Under the pieces are notes generated by a model, which was not told where the DNA came from, ran no database searches, and worked only from the letters and a program-made list of their open reading frames with translations. The position numbers were made by a program, and so were the translations under genes. This document shows, in pieces, positions 32,592-40,444 of a DNA stretch of 51,638 bases (its first letter is position 1; every line of letters begins with the position of its first letter). Origin of the DNA: a virus; the IMG/VR virus record IMGVR_UViG_3300050821_000212, positions 1 to 51,638 of that record. The stretch is one strand, 5' to 3'.

Positions 32592-32636
32592 ACCCCCTAA
32601 GCAGTGGTGAACTGTGACCCTAACGGGTGAAGGGGT
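32592..32636 (+). other. Three-way junction element in the large RNA
   Basis: ACCCC (32592-32596) pairs with GGGGT (32632-32636). Inside are CAGT-GGTGA-ACTG (32602-32614) and ACCC-TAAC-GGGT (32617-32628). All three helices are perfect and mutually compatible. Confidence 0.5.
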
Positions 32637-32644
32637 AGGACACA

Positions 32645-32695
32645 CACGGAGTTCTGGTTCGAGTCCAGGACATAAGAACAGGTGGCGCCTCCGTG
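32645..32695 (+). other. T-loop hairpin module 1 in the large RNA
   Basis: An outer helix CACGGA/TCCGTG (32645-32650, 32690-32695) closes a 7-base-pair hairpin (32651-32657 with 32665-32671, one G-U) whose loop TTCGAGT is the canonical tRNA T-loop sequence. No acceptor or anticodon arm fits around it, so it is a T-loop module and not a tRNA gene. Confidence 0.6.
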
Positions 32696-32829
32696 AATGT
32701 GGGCCTTTGCGTACGCCGCTAGCCGGTACGGCAATACTGAGGACCTATAGGTCTCTTGCAGACACCCAGGCTTACAACCTGACTGAGTGTTCCTTCCAAG
32801 GGTGAGACCTTAAGAAGTCTGATTTGCTA

Positions 32830-32860
32830 TCCCATCTGATCCCTGTGGGACTTAGGGATC
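32830..32860 (+). other. Possible H-type pseudoknot in the large RNA
   Basis: TCCCA (32830-32834) can pair with TGGGA (32846-32850), while GATCCCT (32838-32844) pairs with AGGGATC (32854-32860). The helices interleave with loops of 3, 1 and 3 bases, the geometry of a classic H-type pseudoknot. The two helices could instead be alternatives. Confidence 0.45.
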
Positions 32861-33372
32861 GAGAAGGTTCCGCGTGTCGAAGACGTCCCTCCGGTGACAG
32901 ACGTGATCAGTCAGCTCGACGAGACCGGTTAGTCCTACCAAGGCCTGTGCAAGTGACGTTGCGTCAGGAGATGGAGTGGGTAAATATAGACCTGTAAGGC
33001 TCGTGAGCAAAGGGATGTCGAAACTAAGGTCTAGTAGGGTACGGCAGTCTACCGTTTCAGAACGATCTTTGTGGAACGAACGCTAGGGCCACTGGGAGCC
33101 TCACTCCTAGATATACAAGCTAGAAGATGCCCGTAATGCAAGCCACTCTATGGGCCATTGCAAGGGAAAGTACAATCTCTTGGACAGAGCAGTGGGCCGT
33201 CTGTCTCTAGTACCGCTGGACTAGCGGGAAGCCAAGTGCAGGTAGAGATTGAGCAAAGCCAAGAACCGTCCCTAGGGCTAAGTAGATTGAAACGCCCAAA
33301 GAGCTCCCCTTAGGCACACACCTAGGGCCAATATCCAAAGCCGCCTCTAATAGTAAGCAGGATAAGCCTTAA

Positions 33373-33413
33373 GGGTCTGGTGGTTCGACTCCATCAGTAA
33401 TGGGCAGAGACCC
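33373..33413 (+). other. T-loop hairpin module 2 in the large RNA
   Basis: GGGTCT (33373-33378) pairs with AGACCC (33408-33413). Inside, GGTGG (33379-33383) pairs with CCATC (33391-33395, one G-U) around the loop TTCGACT, another canonical T-loop. Same plan as module 1, about 700 bases away. Confidence 0.6.
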
Positions 33414-33900
33414 CGTGTATGGGCTATTCCGTAAAGCCGAAATTCTGAGGTTCCGCAGGAAAATGCGAGGCCGGTATGGAGGTTAATAAGGAAGGTTCTA
33501 CAAGTCCCGTTAAATTGGAACTGTTGATGGCTTCATTAAGCCAGCGCTGGTCGGGCATGAGACGCTTCATATAGATCCTGATGCGAATAGGCAGAGTAGC
33601 AAGCTCCGGAGACCCCGTGGCGTTAGGCGAAAGCCGACAGATTTGGGATCGACAAAGAGAGAAACTAAGTACGCTGTGCAAGTAACCCGTTACATGGGAA
33701 GCGCGCATCAAGCACCGGAACCGTAATCTCCTTATGAAGGACAGTTTGAGACTAAGTCTACCCTACGATTAACAACCGGAAGGAGGATAAGATGCATCCT
33801 ACAATCCACCGGTACATTCGTCCGCCTTAAGTTAATCGAGGGTGGGGGTCCCTCGTTATAATCCCCCATTTACTTTAAACATTTAAGAGAGGAGACAGTT

Positions 33901-34206
33901 ATGTGGGGAGCCCCTTGGGGATATCCTCCGATGTATCCCCCACCGAACGTAGGTCCTCAGCAATCCGAGGATCCTTTCAAGACGATGAAGAAGTGGCGTA
34001 AGTTCCTCATGCGTGAGGAAGAAGCCAAGAAAGCAAAGGAAAAAGAGAAGGAAAAGAAGAAGGGGTTATGCGAACGTGTCACCGCGGGTACTGGTGACGC
34101 AGGTAAACTAATAACCCTTGCTCTAGTAACCATGCCTATTACAGGGCCTATGTATCTTATGTGTATGGCTCTGATGTGGCGTCTGGTGAAAGTCAGTCTC
34201 CAATAA
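33901..34206 (+). CDS. 101-residue Pro-rich, Lys-rich membrane protein
   Basis: ATG after GAGAGGAGA. The N-terminus is Pro/Tyr/Gly-rich (MWGAPWGYPPMYPPPNVGPQ), the middle a Lys/Glu helix (EEAKKAKEKEKEKKKG), the C-terminus a membrane segment (KLITLALVTMPITGPMYLMC). It is the first gene after the large RNA. Function unknown. Confidence 0.6.
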   Translation: MWGAPWGYPPMYPPPNVGPQQSEDPFKTMKKWRKFLMREEEAKKAKEKEKEKKKGLCERVTAGTGDAGKLITLALVTMPITGPMYLMCMALMWRLVKVSLQ

Positions 34207-34209
34207 CGT

Positions 34210-35073
34210 ATGAATATTTCGAGTTTAATACCCGACGTCTACGACCTGATTAAACGCAAGGATGGGTGGTTCACTCCGGAGTTGGCCGCAGGGTTCTCCA
34301 CTGATGTTGCTCAACGTTTGTCTGCGCAGCTTGGTGAACAGCGCAGTGGTGCTAGCCTGCGTTTAAGTCAAATGGGACCACGCTGTCCTTGCGCTTTATG
34401 GTATTCGATACACAGACCTGAGTTAGCAGAACCGTTGCCACCTTGGGCAGAGATCAAATACTCTTTCGGACATATCTTAGAAGCTCTTGCAATCACGCTT
34501 GCTAAGGCTTCCGGTCATGAAGTGACGGGAGAGCAAGATGAACTTATACTTGACGGGATACGGGGCCATCGAGACTGCGTTATTGATGGTTGTGTCGTGG
34601 ATGTTAAGTCGAGTTCTAGTCGGGCGTTTGCTAAGTTCCGCGATGGGACCATACGACTGGACGACAGCTTTGGCTATCTGGATCAGCTGGACGGCTATCT
34701 GGTGGCATCAGCTGACGACCCTCTGGTTCGTACCAAAGACAGAGGGTATCTTCTGGCGATTGACAAACAACTTGGGCATATGGTGATCTATGAGCACAGA
34801 ATCAGGGCCGATAGTATCAAGAGTCGAATCACGGAGCATAAACAAATTGTTAGTTTACGCGAACCTCCTCAGTGCAGATGCGGTACTGTTGCCGACGGAA
34901 AAAGCGGAAATATCAAGCTTGATACGAAAGCTAGTTACTCAGCACAAAAGTATTGCTGTTTCCCTGGTCTCCGAACTTTCCTCTACGCCTCAGGACCAGT
35001 CTATTTAACTCACGTCGTACGAAAGCCAGATGTTGTAGAAGTAGACAAAGATGGAAAAATCATTTATAATTAG
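34210..35073 (+). CDS. PD-(D/E)XK nuclease, Cas4/RecB-like
   Basis: 287 residues. The active-site series reads GHILE (E91), GHRDCVID (D122) and VVDVKSSSS (D131, K133), the PD-(D/E)XK nuclease pattern of the RecB/Cas4/phage exonuclease group. Cys residues flank it (CPC at 59-61 and CRCG plus CC near the C-terminus), as in Cas4-type proteins that hold an iron-sulfur cluster; this is suggestive only. In podophages such enzymes serve recombination and host DNA breakdown. The last 23 bases overlap the next small gene. Confidence 0.82.
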   Translation: MNISSLIPDVYDLIKRKDGWFTPELAAGFSTDVAQRLSAQLGEQRSGASLRLSQMGPRCPCALWYSIHRPELAEPLPPWAEIKYSFGHILEALAITLAKASGHEVTGEQDELILDGIRGHRDCVIDGCVVDVKSSSSRAFAKFRDGTIRLDDSFGYLDQLDGYLVASADDPLVRTKDRGYLLAIDKQLGHMVIYEHRIRADSIKSRITEHKQIVSLREPPQCRCGTVADGKSGNIKLDTKASYSAQKYCCFPGLRTFLYASGPVYLTHVVRKPDVVEVDKDGKIIYN

Positions 35074-35176
35074 ACGTATTAGAGAAGTTGACGAAGAGTT
35101 ACACAAACTAACTATGGAGTTAGTAAGCATTCTTTGGAAAGAAAGTCGTCCTTGGTTTGAAGAAGACAAAACGTGA
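35051..35176 (+). CDS. 41-residue acidic helical protein
   Basis: ATG within the end of the nuclease gene. Starts MEKSFIIRRIREVDEELHKL; likely one amphipathic helix. Unknown. Confidence 0.45.
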   Translation: MEKSFIIRRIREVDEELHKLTMELVSILWKESRPWFEEDKT

Positions 35177-35465
35177 ATACTACCTCGTCAGACGATACGG
35201 AATTACCGTCAAAGACTACCAAAGCTTGCTACGCAAACAAGCATGGCGTTGCCCGGTTTGTCTTAGAGCTTTTAAGTCTATTCCCAGGAAACCACACGTC
35301 GACCATAACCATAAGACGGGTGAACTCAGAGGTGTACTTTGTGGATACTGTAACCACAGAGTCGTCGGGAGACACACAGACCCAGACCTCTTAAGACGGG
35401 TAGCCGACTACCTAGAGAGGCACACAGGACTGTTTGTCCCAAAGAAGAGAAAGAGGAAACGATGA
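35157..35465 (+). CDS. Endonuclease VII-like HNH protein
   Basis: 102 residues from a TTG inside the previous small gene. Signature: CPVC, VDHNHKTGELRGVLCGYCN, then HTDPDLLRRVADYLERH. This is the T4 endonuclease VII-type His-Me/HNH fold with two Cys pairs for zinc. In podophages it typically resolves branched DNA before packaging, as T7 gp3 does with a different fold; a homing role is also possible. C-terminus is very basic (KKRKRKR). Confidence 0.82.
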   Translation: MKKTKREYYLVRRYGITVKDYQSLLRKQAWRCPVCLRAFKSIPRKPHVDHNHKTGELRGVLCGYCNHRVVGRHTDPDLLRRVADYLERHTGLFVPKKRKRKR

Positions 35466-35551
35466 GCAAAGATTTTTGGTTCGGCTTCGCCGTGGGTGTC
35501 GTAGCCTGTACCGTCTTCTTCACTGTCGTCGGAATGTATATTGGTCCATGA
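35462..35551 (+). CDS. 29-residue membrane peptide
   Basis: Starts MSKDFWFGFAVGVVACTVFF and is a single membrane segment. ATGA overlap with the nuclease before it. Unknown. Confidence 0.45.
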   Translation: MSKDFWFGFAVGVVACTVFFTVVGMYIGP

Positions 35552-35693
35552 TTTAAGTAGACTGCTTCAGACTTACGACCTTAGTGAATTGCTTGAAATG
35601 AATGATCTCACTGAGGAAGACGTCCTGTCTATCCTGATCGAACAAGAGTTGATTAATTTTATAAAGCCTGTTGACTATGATTCATCCCAGTAA
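35541..35693 (+). CDS. 50-residue conserved-looking phage protein
   Basis: A TTG at 35541 is the only start that gives the full frame; an internal ATG is possible. The product has the pattern YDLSELLEMNDLTEEDVLSI LIEQ, seen in many small phage proteins of unknown function (given here with a break). Probably helical. Confidence 0.5.
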   Translation: MVHDLSRLLQTYDLSELLEMNDLTEEDVLSILIEQELINFIKPVDYDSSQ

Positions 35694-35856
35694 TCGTGCC
35701 GAAAGAATGGCACTGAAAGTTAAGAAAAGTGAAGCGAAAGTCAAGCCCTCCGGTAAAGTTCGGAGGATTAAAGAATACATCAAGGCCAAAGAGGCGCAAA
35801 ATGAACTTCAGCGGGCCAGAACCGAAGACGTTGGAAGTCTCGTTAGACAACTTTAA
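35677..35856 (+). CDS. 59-residue basic helical protein
   Basis: ATG at 35677, overlapping the previous gene's end. Lys-rich (MALKVKKSEAKVKPSGKVRR). Unknown; nucleic-acid contact is possible. Confidence 0.5.
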   Translation: MIHPSNRAERMALKVKKSEAKVKPSGKVRRIKEYIKAKEAQNELQRARTEDVGSLVRQL

Positions 35857-36013
35857 GGAAGTCTTCAAGAGGTATCTCTACGAGCGTGGCTACGGTCGTG
35901 GCAAAGATGAGGTAATCGCAGATGTCTCCTTCGGAACTCTTACAGAAAATCTCATCCCTATTCAGTTTTGGATCGAAGGAGAAGAGGAGCCTGCCACTAT
36001 TAACTACGGATAA
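35801..36013 (+). CDS. 70-residue unknown protein
   Basis: ATG at 35801 after GAGGCGCAAA, within the preceding gene. Starts MNFSGPEPKTLEVSLDNFKE; later QFWIEGEEEPATINYG. The frame is overlapped by the next start at 35922. Unknown. Confidence 0.5.
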   Translation: MNFSGPEPKTLEVSLDNFKEVFKRYLYERGYGRGKDEVIADVSFGTLTENLIPIQFWIEGEEEPATINYG

Positions 36014-36245
36014 ATGGTATAGTGAACTTTATCTGAAGAAAAAAGCTTTAGTTGATACCTCTGCCATTGATTCGCTTACTAATGTTGAACTTGCAGACAG
36101 AATAGAGAACCATATTTGGTCTGTAGGAGGACCGTATACAGACTTAGGTAACCATGTTGGTATATGGTTTGTGTATTTGGAAGCTGCAGCTAGGTTAAGA
36201 GGAAATAAACCAGAGGAGGTTAATGAAACTGTAAACTATGGCTAG
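35922..36245 (+). CDS. 107-residue unknown protein
   Basis: ATG at 35922 with GATGAGG nine bases upstream, 92 bases inside the gene before it. The core part from residue 45 (IDSLTNVELADRIENHIWSV; GIWFVYLEAAARLRGN) is helical and is probably the functional domain. Unknown. Confidence 0.55.
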   Translation: MSPSELLQKISSLFSFGSKEKRSLPLLTTDKWYSELYLKKKALVDTSAIDSLTNVELADRIENHIWSVGGPYTDLGNHVGIWFVYLEAAARLRGNKPEEVNETVNYG

Positions 36246-36498
36246 AGCTAAACGTATATACAAGTCTGGGAAGAAAGGGTCTGAATATGATGCGTATCAT
36301 AAAAAGCCCATTCAACGTAAACGTCGCTACGCGCGTGTTGCCGCCCGTCGTGAGGCGGAGCGCAAAGGTCTTGTATCTAAAGGCGACGGTCGTGAGGTGC
36401 ATCATGTCAGAGCCAGACGGACCGGACTATTGGATAATACCAAGGTTAGGGTTGTTGATCGTGCAACGAATCGTAGGATACAACCTAAACGCTCATAA
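36238..36498 (+). CDS. HNH-like basic protein
   Basis: 86 residues, Arg/Lys-rich. The C-terminal GDGREVHHVRARRTGLLDNTK followed by RVVDRATNRRIQPKRS matches the end of a family of small phage proteins with an HNH-like motif (dGkeVHH, N-x-R-V-V, N-R). Full metal-site residues cannot be confirmed, so it may be a DNA-binding remnant of an HNH fold. Confidence 0.6.
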   Translation: MARAKRIYKSGKKGSEYDAYHKKPIQRKRRYARVAARREAERKGLVSKGDGREVHHVRARRTGLLDNTKVRVVDRATNRRIQPKRS

Positions 36499-36513
36499 CT
36501 GAGGGAGGTTTCT

Positions 36514-37119
36514 ATGAAGCTTCCTATTTGGTTCGGTTGGTGTCTATCCATTCATCTTACCAAAGGAAAGTATTCTAGTTGTCTTAACCCCCACATAGGT
36601 ATTTGTAGAAAAACCCCTTATCTAGATCGAAGAAATGGTTATTTAATTAGATTCCCTGAGCATTGGATTTTTAATGTTGAGTGGAATTTAAAACAACGTA
36701 GACTTAGAAAGAAACGTTGGCAAAGTTATAAAGGAATTTATATATTTAGAATAGGTCCTGTAATTAAATGGCCTTCGATTTCAGTCCACTACACCAAAGG
36801 TAAATACCCCTATAAGAAGGATAACGGAGAAAGAAAGCTTACACTATATTTAGTTCCTCCATTCAAGTTTAAAACTAAAGCAATTAGTTATGTATGGAGA
36901 ATAAACATGCAAGCAGAAACATTTACAGATCTCCAAAATGAATTGCGAGAAAAGTATAAGAAAGGTAATTTAATGAATGAGTCTATTAATCAATCTATGG
37001 CGGAGGTTAACCCAATCGTCCCCTCCAGCCCGGTCACTCCGAAAGAAGGCCAAGTCAAAGTCTTCGAACAAACGGAAGACCAAGTAGGAACCGAGTCGAA
37101 AGAAACTCGGATTAACTAA
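36514..37119 (+). CDS. 201-residue unknown protein
   Basis: ATG after GAGGGAGG. The first ~130 residues are basic and rich in Trp/Tyr and beta-like stretches with a repeated HLTKGKYSS and HYTKGKYPY. The last 70 residues are a polar tail. Last gene of the rightward operon, ahead of the terminator. Unknown. Confidence 0.6.
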   Translation: MKLPIWFGWCLSIHLTKGKYSSCLNPHIGICRKTPYLDRRNGYLIRFPEHWIFNVEWNLKQRRLRKKRWQSYKGIYIFRIGPVIKWPSISVHYTKGKYPYKKDNGERKLTLYLVPPFKFKTKAISYVWRINMQAETFTDLQNELREKYKKGNLMNESINQSMAEVNPIVPSSPVTPKEGQVKVFEQTEDQVGTESKETRIN

Positions 37120-37186
37120 AAATGGGGATCGACCGTGCTGTCCGGAGATCTTAAACGACTGTAGACGACGGCGCCCACGACAAACT

Positions 37187-37224
37187 AAAAGCCCCCTAGG
37201 GTTTCGGCCTTAGGGGGCTTTTTT
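37187..37224. terminator. Bidirectional terminator between converging operons
   Basis: GCCCCCTA (37191-37198) pairs with TAGGGGGC (37211-37218), extended by AGG/CCT, with an A-tract before and a T-tract after the stem. It serves the rightward operon ending at 37119 and the leftward one ending at 37251. Confidence 0.85.
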
Positions 37225-37250
37225 ATGTCTAAATGATATTTAAGGTCTTA

Positions 37251-38309
37251 TTAAGGATTTTCTTTAATATAATCCATCACTCTTTTCCACATTAGAGCAT
37301 CCTCTGGATGAATATCCCAATTCTTCTCTGGATCAACTCCACGTTTAATATCATCTCTTACTGCATTCAAAGCATCACTAGGACGATCAAAGCCTAAGTG
37401 TCCTAAACCTCTGAGTGATGTCATAACCTCTTTTGGAATAGTTCCTCTAACTTTAGGTCCCAGCAAACGATCTCTAAGACGTTCAAATTGCTCTTCTGTA
37501 ACCTTATTAAAGTTGGGATCATTCTCATTAGCAGCAGGCATAACATCAGGCTTAATAGCTCTAGTCATTCTGAAGCCACCCCCGCCTCCGCCAAACCCTC
37601 CTGGCATATCAAACTGAGACTTATTATGTCTGGGATCATTATCTTGCAAATCCATAGCCACTTTAGTACCTGGGTCTAACCCATACCTAGTAGTATGCGC
37701 ATCAGGATGTCTATCCTTGTCTGACGGTTGAGAGGCTATGTCTGCCTGCTGGGCTATATGAGAATAATAAGCCTTGTTGAACTCGTCGGGGTCTAGATTA
37801 TTCTTAGCCGCATAGGCAAACCTAGCCGCAGCTTCTGTCGGGTTGGCAACCTTGTCATGTGCCAGTTCATACGCTGATTTAGCATCCATACCGCCTTTGG
37901 TTAGGTCTCCCATCACCGGGAGCTCTGCATTCTCGTGGGCGATCAGGAACGGAGTTATGTCGTGGGTTTTACCCTCGAACTCCATATTCGTGTCTACCCT
38001 GTGGTCGATAGCTATCCCATACGGCGTAGAACCGTCCTTAGTGAGGGCAGAAGCTATCAGGGGTACATTATGTGCTCTGTCGATATTAAACTCACCAGTG
38101 GGCTTCTCTGGGTCACTGGAGGGCCTTCTAGGAGCAGGGATACTATCCCGGATCTTCCTGGCTGAACGCTCGAATGACTCCTGAGGGTCTTGACCTTCTT
38201 CGGTATTACTAGAAGTACGGTCAGGAGCCTGTTGCTCAGAGTGAGGCTGACCTAAGTAAAAGTCATGCATATCCTCGTAGGAGGTGCCGTCGGAGAAGCC
38301 TATAGCCAT
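37251..38309 (-). CDS. 352-residue unknown late protein
   Basis: The last gene of the leftward block. Disordered N-terminal 90 residues, then a folded block with ITPFLIAHENAELPVMGDLT, YELAHDKVANPTEAAARFAY and KAYYSHIAQQADI. The His/Glu pattern (HENAE, AH, H) is reminiscent of metal sites, but no protease motif such as HExxH is complete. A Gly run (GGFGGGGGG) lies near residue 235. Probably a virion protein, given its position after the internal virion genes. Confidence 0.65.
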   Translation of the reverse strand: MAIGFSDGTSYEDMHDFYLGQPHSEQQAPDRTSSNTEEGQDPQESFERSARKIRDSIPAPRRPSSDPEKPTGEFNIDRAHNVPLIASALTKDGSTPYGIAIDHRVDTNMEFEGKTHDITPFLIAHENAELPVMGDLTKGGMDAKSAYELAHDKVANPTEAAARFAYAAKNNLDPDEFNKAYYSHIAQQADIASQPSDKDRHPDAHTTRYGLDPGTKVAMDLQDNDPRHNKSQFDMPGGFGGGGGGFRMTRAIKPDVMPAANENDPNFNKVTEEQFERLRDRLLGPKVRGTIPKEVMTSLRGLGHLGFDRPSDALNAVRDDIKRGVDPEKNWDIHPEDALMWKRVMDYIKENP

Positions 38310-38342
38310 GCCAATAAGCCCTTGTAGATAGGAACTAAGCCC

Positions 38343-40442
38343 TTAATTGTCGTCGTCATCGGTTCCCTTACCCTTCTCTAGGTCTAAGAGCATCTTCTTC
38401 AGTTTGTCTGCCGCGTCTTGCTTCTTCTGTTGTTCTGCGGAGAAGGATTGGGTGACTGCGTCACGGACTGCCTTCGACGCAGGACCGTTGCCTAGCTTAG
38501 CGTCCTTGAGCCACTGGAACATCTCGACGTTAGTGTCTTCCTTGGTGTACTTATTCATCGAATCCATGCTAGCAAGACCGATGTTTAGACGGGCAGTCGC
38601 AGCCACGACGTTAGAAAACCCTTCGGGTGGAGTGTCGCCGTTGTAGTAAGGAGTAAGCTTATGGCCGATGTTGTCATAAGACCACTTGAGGTCTTTGACG
38701 CTAGCCATTCCGTCCATGTTCTTGATCTCTCCAGGAAGGACATACTTACCGAAAGAGTCTTTCTTAAGGTTCTCGTAAGAACTAAGTAGGTTGGTGTCTT
38801 GCTTGCCTAGGTTGGTGAACATCTCTTTGTCCACCGAAGGAGAGAACCACATGTTAAAGACAGAAGCCTGACCTTTCTTGTCAGACGTCTCAGGGTCGAA
38901 GTGTTTCATGACGTCTTCGTTCCCTGGGCCGTACATCATGTAACCCATGTTCCTCTGAAGAGCCGGGTTGTCTTTCTGGAACAACGTGTCTTTGTACCAC
39001 GACACGACGTTGTTGAAGTAGTTCATAGCCTCTGAGTTACCTACCTTGTCAGGCGAGAACTTACCCTTAGACTCGTCTAAGACGTGGTTGATTGTCAGAG
39101 GGTTGTTAGGATTGCCAGAGTAGTCTGTCCCTGCGGCGGCTGATATATGTCTGGCGTTGGCTGCAGCCCTAGTGCTGTTAGAACCTATACGATTAGTAGA
39201 CAGACCGACTAAGAAACCGTCTCCGTTGGGATTGTCTCTGACGACAGCGTCTACATTCTTGGCGTGAGTGCCGGCAGAGTTAGGCATCAGTGGGGCTGAC
39301 GTTGGGTTACTAGAAGCCTTGACGTGTTCTACGGTTGCAGCCACGGCACCACCCTGGCCGTTGTCTACCCACTTAGTGAAGTTCTTGAGTGTGTCTAGGT
39401 GTTGGTCTATAAGGTCTCCACCTCGACCACCTATGTCTTGATCTAGTGACCTGTTAGTCTTAGGGTCTACCTGACTGAAGTCACGCATCTGCTTAGCCTT
39501 GAAGGCTTGCATATACGTCTGTAGTGTCAGCTTAGCTTTAGCTCTGTCTTCGTCTGAAGTGTTAGTGTCTCTTATCTCAGCCACCAGTTGTTCGGGCGTG
39601 GCACCACCTTGACCCATAGTGAACGTATGGACGAAGTTAGACACCGCTGTGTCTAGCCTTAGGTTGGCTTCTTGTTTACCGGCGGCTGCCCTGGCTCCGG
39701 GATCGTCTGTAGCATCCCTGGCATTCTTGTAGCGGTCGATGTTAGCCTGGTCACCTACCTTACGACTCACGAAGTCATTCTTCTCTTGTTCGGTAAGAAG
39801 ATGTTTATACTGCCATACGGCTGCACCCTCAGGGTCTCCACCGGCAGCTATCTTGGCTATCTGGAGGTCTAACGCCTTATCCCGATCTTGTTTAGCCGTC
39901 TGGATGTTGGCGTTGATGTCTGACGTAAGTTGTCGTATCTCTCTGTTAGCTGGTAACCCTCTATCTAGAGACCTTGCAGCGGACTCGTCTATGTATTCGC
40001 GGTAGCCTGGGTACTTAGCACGCATGCCTTTTAAGAAGTCGTCGTATTGCATGTCGATGTATGCGTCAGAATATTTACCTGAAATACGAGCAGCATGCAG
40101 TGTATCCAGGTTGTGATCTACTTGATTGGCAATGTGCGCAGGAGGTGCACCTGCTTGGTCTGGCAGGAGACTGTCAGGGTTGTCTACCGACTGGTTGTAG
40201 ACAGTCGTGAGTCGCTCTTTCTGCTGATCTCTTAATGCAGAGATACCACGGTTCTCCTCGTCAGAGATATACATCTTGGCGGACTTGTTAAGTACGTCAG
40301 CCCCCTCGTCTATGTCAGAACCTATGCCCTTAAGGAGAGTCCCTTGAGATTGGTTGCCTTGGAAGCTAGAGATAGGCCTAGACCATCCGATGTAATTACC
40401 GGGTTGTTCTTTGGGTACGTCTGGGTTAAAGATTTCGGGCAT
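38343..40442 (-). CDS. Internal virion protein, gp15-like position
   Basis: 699 residues, mostly helical and charged (ERLTTVYNQSVDNPDSLLPD; AKLTLQTYMQAFKAKQMRDF; SFSAEQQKKQDAADKLKKML). Starts after the 1727-residue gene and ends with an acidic tail. In T7-like phages this slot carries gp15, a part of the DNA-ejection conduit. Assignment is by size, helix content and order. Confidence 0.7.
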   Translation of the reverse strand: MPEIFNPDVPKEQPGNYIGWSRPISSFQGNQSQGTLLKGIGSDIDEGADVLNKSAKMYISDEENRGISALRDQQKERLTTVYNQSVDNPDSLLPDQAGAPPAHIANQVDHNLDTLHAARISGKYSDAYIDMQYDDFLKGMRAKYPGYREYIDESAARSLDRGLPANREIRQLTSDINANIQTAKQDRDKALDLQIAKIAAGGDPEGAAVWQYKHLLTEQEKNDFVSRKVGDQANIDRYKNARDATDDPGARAAAGKQEANLRLDTAVSNFVHTFTMGQGGATPEQLVAEIRDTNTSDEDRAKAKLTLQTYMQAFKAKQMRDFSQVDPKTNRSLDQDIGGRGGDLIDQHLDTLKNFTKWVDNGQGGAVAATVEHVKASSNPTSAPLMPNSAGTHAKNVDAVVRDNPNGDGFLVGLSTNRIGSNSTRAAANARHISAAAGTDYSGNPNNPLTINHVLDESKGKFSPDKVGNSEAMNYFNNVVSWYKDTLFQKDNPALQRNMGYMMYGPGNEDVMKHFDPETSDKKGQASVFNMWFSPSVDKEMFTNLGKQDTNLLSSYENLKKDSFGKYVLPGEIKNMDGMASVKDLKWSYDNIGHKLTPYYNGDTPPEGFSNVVAATARLNIGLASMDSMNKYTKEDTNVEMFQWLKDAKLGNGPASKAVRDAVTQSFSAEQQKKQDAADKLKKMLLDLEKGKGTDDDDN

Positions 40443-40444
40443 GG

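Larger units (their letters stand above)
32436..33870 (+). ncRNA. Candidate large structured noncoding RNA (~1.4 kb)
   Basis: No credible gene occupies this stretch, yet it is full of perfect helices readable on the plus strand: TGGGTAC/GTACCCA (32489, 32545) around CGCAT/ATGCG; ACCCC/GGGGT around CAGT/ACTG and ACCC-TAAC-GGGT; TAGACCT/AGGTCTA (32987, 33027); TGACG-ttg-CGTCA (32954); CCGCT-GGACT-AGCGG (33213); TGGCTT-CATT-AAGCCA (33528); GGC-GAAA-GCC (33626); TCCTT-atg-AAGGA (33728); ACCGG/CCGGT around AGGAT/ATCCT (33775-33813). Two perfect T-loop hairpins (TTCGAGT, TTCGACT) and a possible pseudoknot add tertiary-type motifs. Base composition and lack of frames differ from flanking genes. It may belong to, or be an analogue of, giant phage RNAs such as GOLLD or ROOL; I cannot assign it. 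Ends are approximate. Confidence 0.75.

Noticed and set aside
32614-32805. 63-codon plus-strand frame inside the large RNA
   Set aside because: No ribosome site, odd composition, and it runs straight through several perfect RNA helices, including T-loop module 1.
32645-33413. tRNA genes suggested by the GGTTCGANTCC motifs
   Set aside because: Neither T-loop hairpin has a matching acceptor stem, D arm and anticodon arm at the right distances; both are enclosed by other helices.
33424-33711. 95-codon minus-strand frame inside the large RNA
   Set aside because: Antisense to the operon, no ribosome site, and it covers hairpins such as TGGCTT-CATT-AAGCCA; likely chance.
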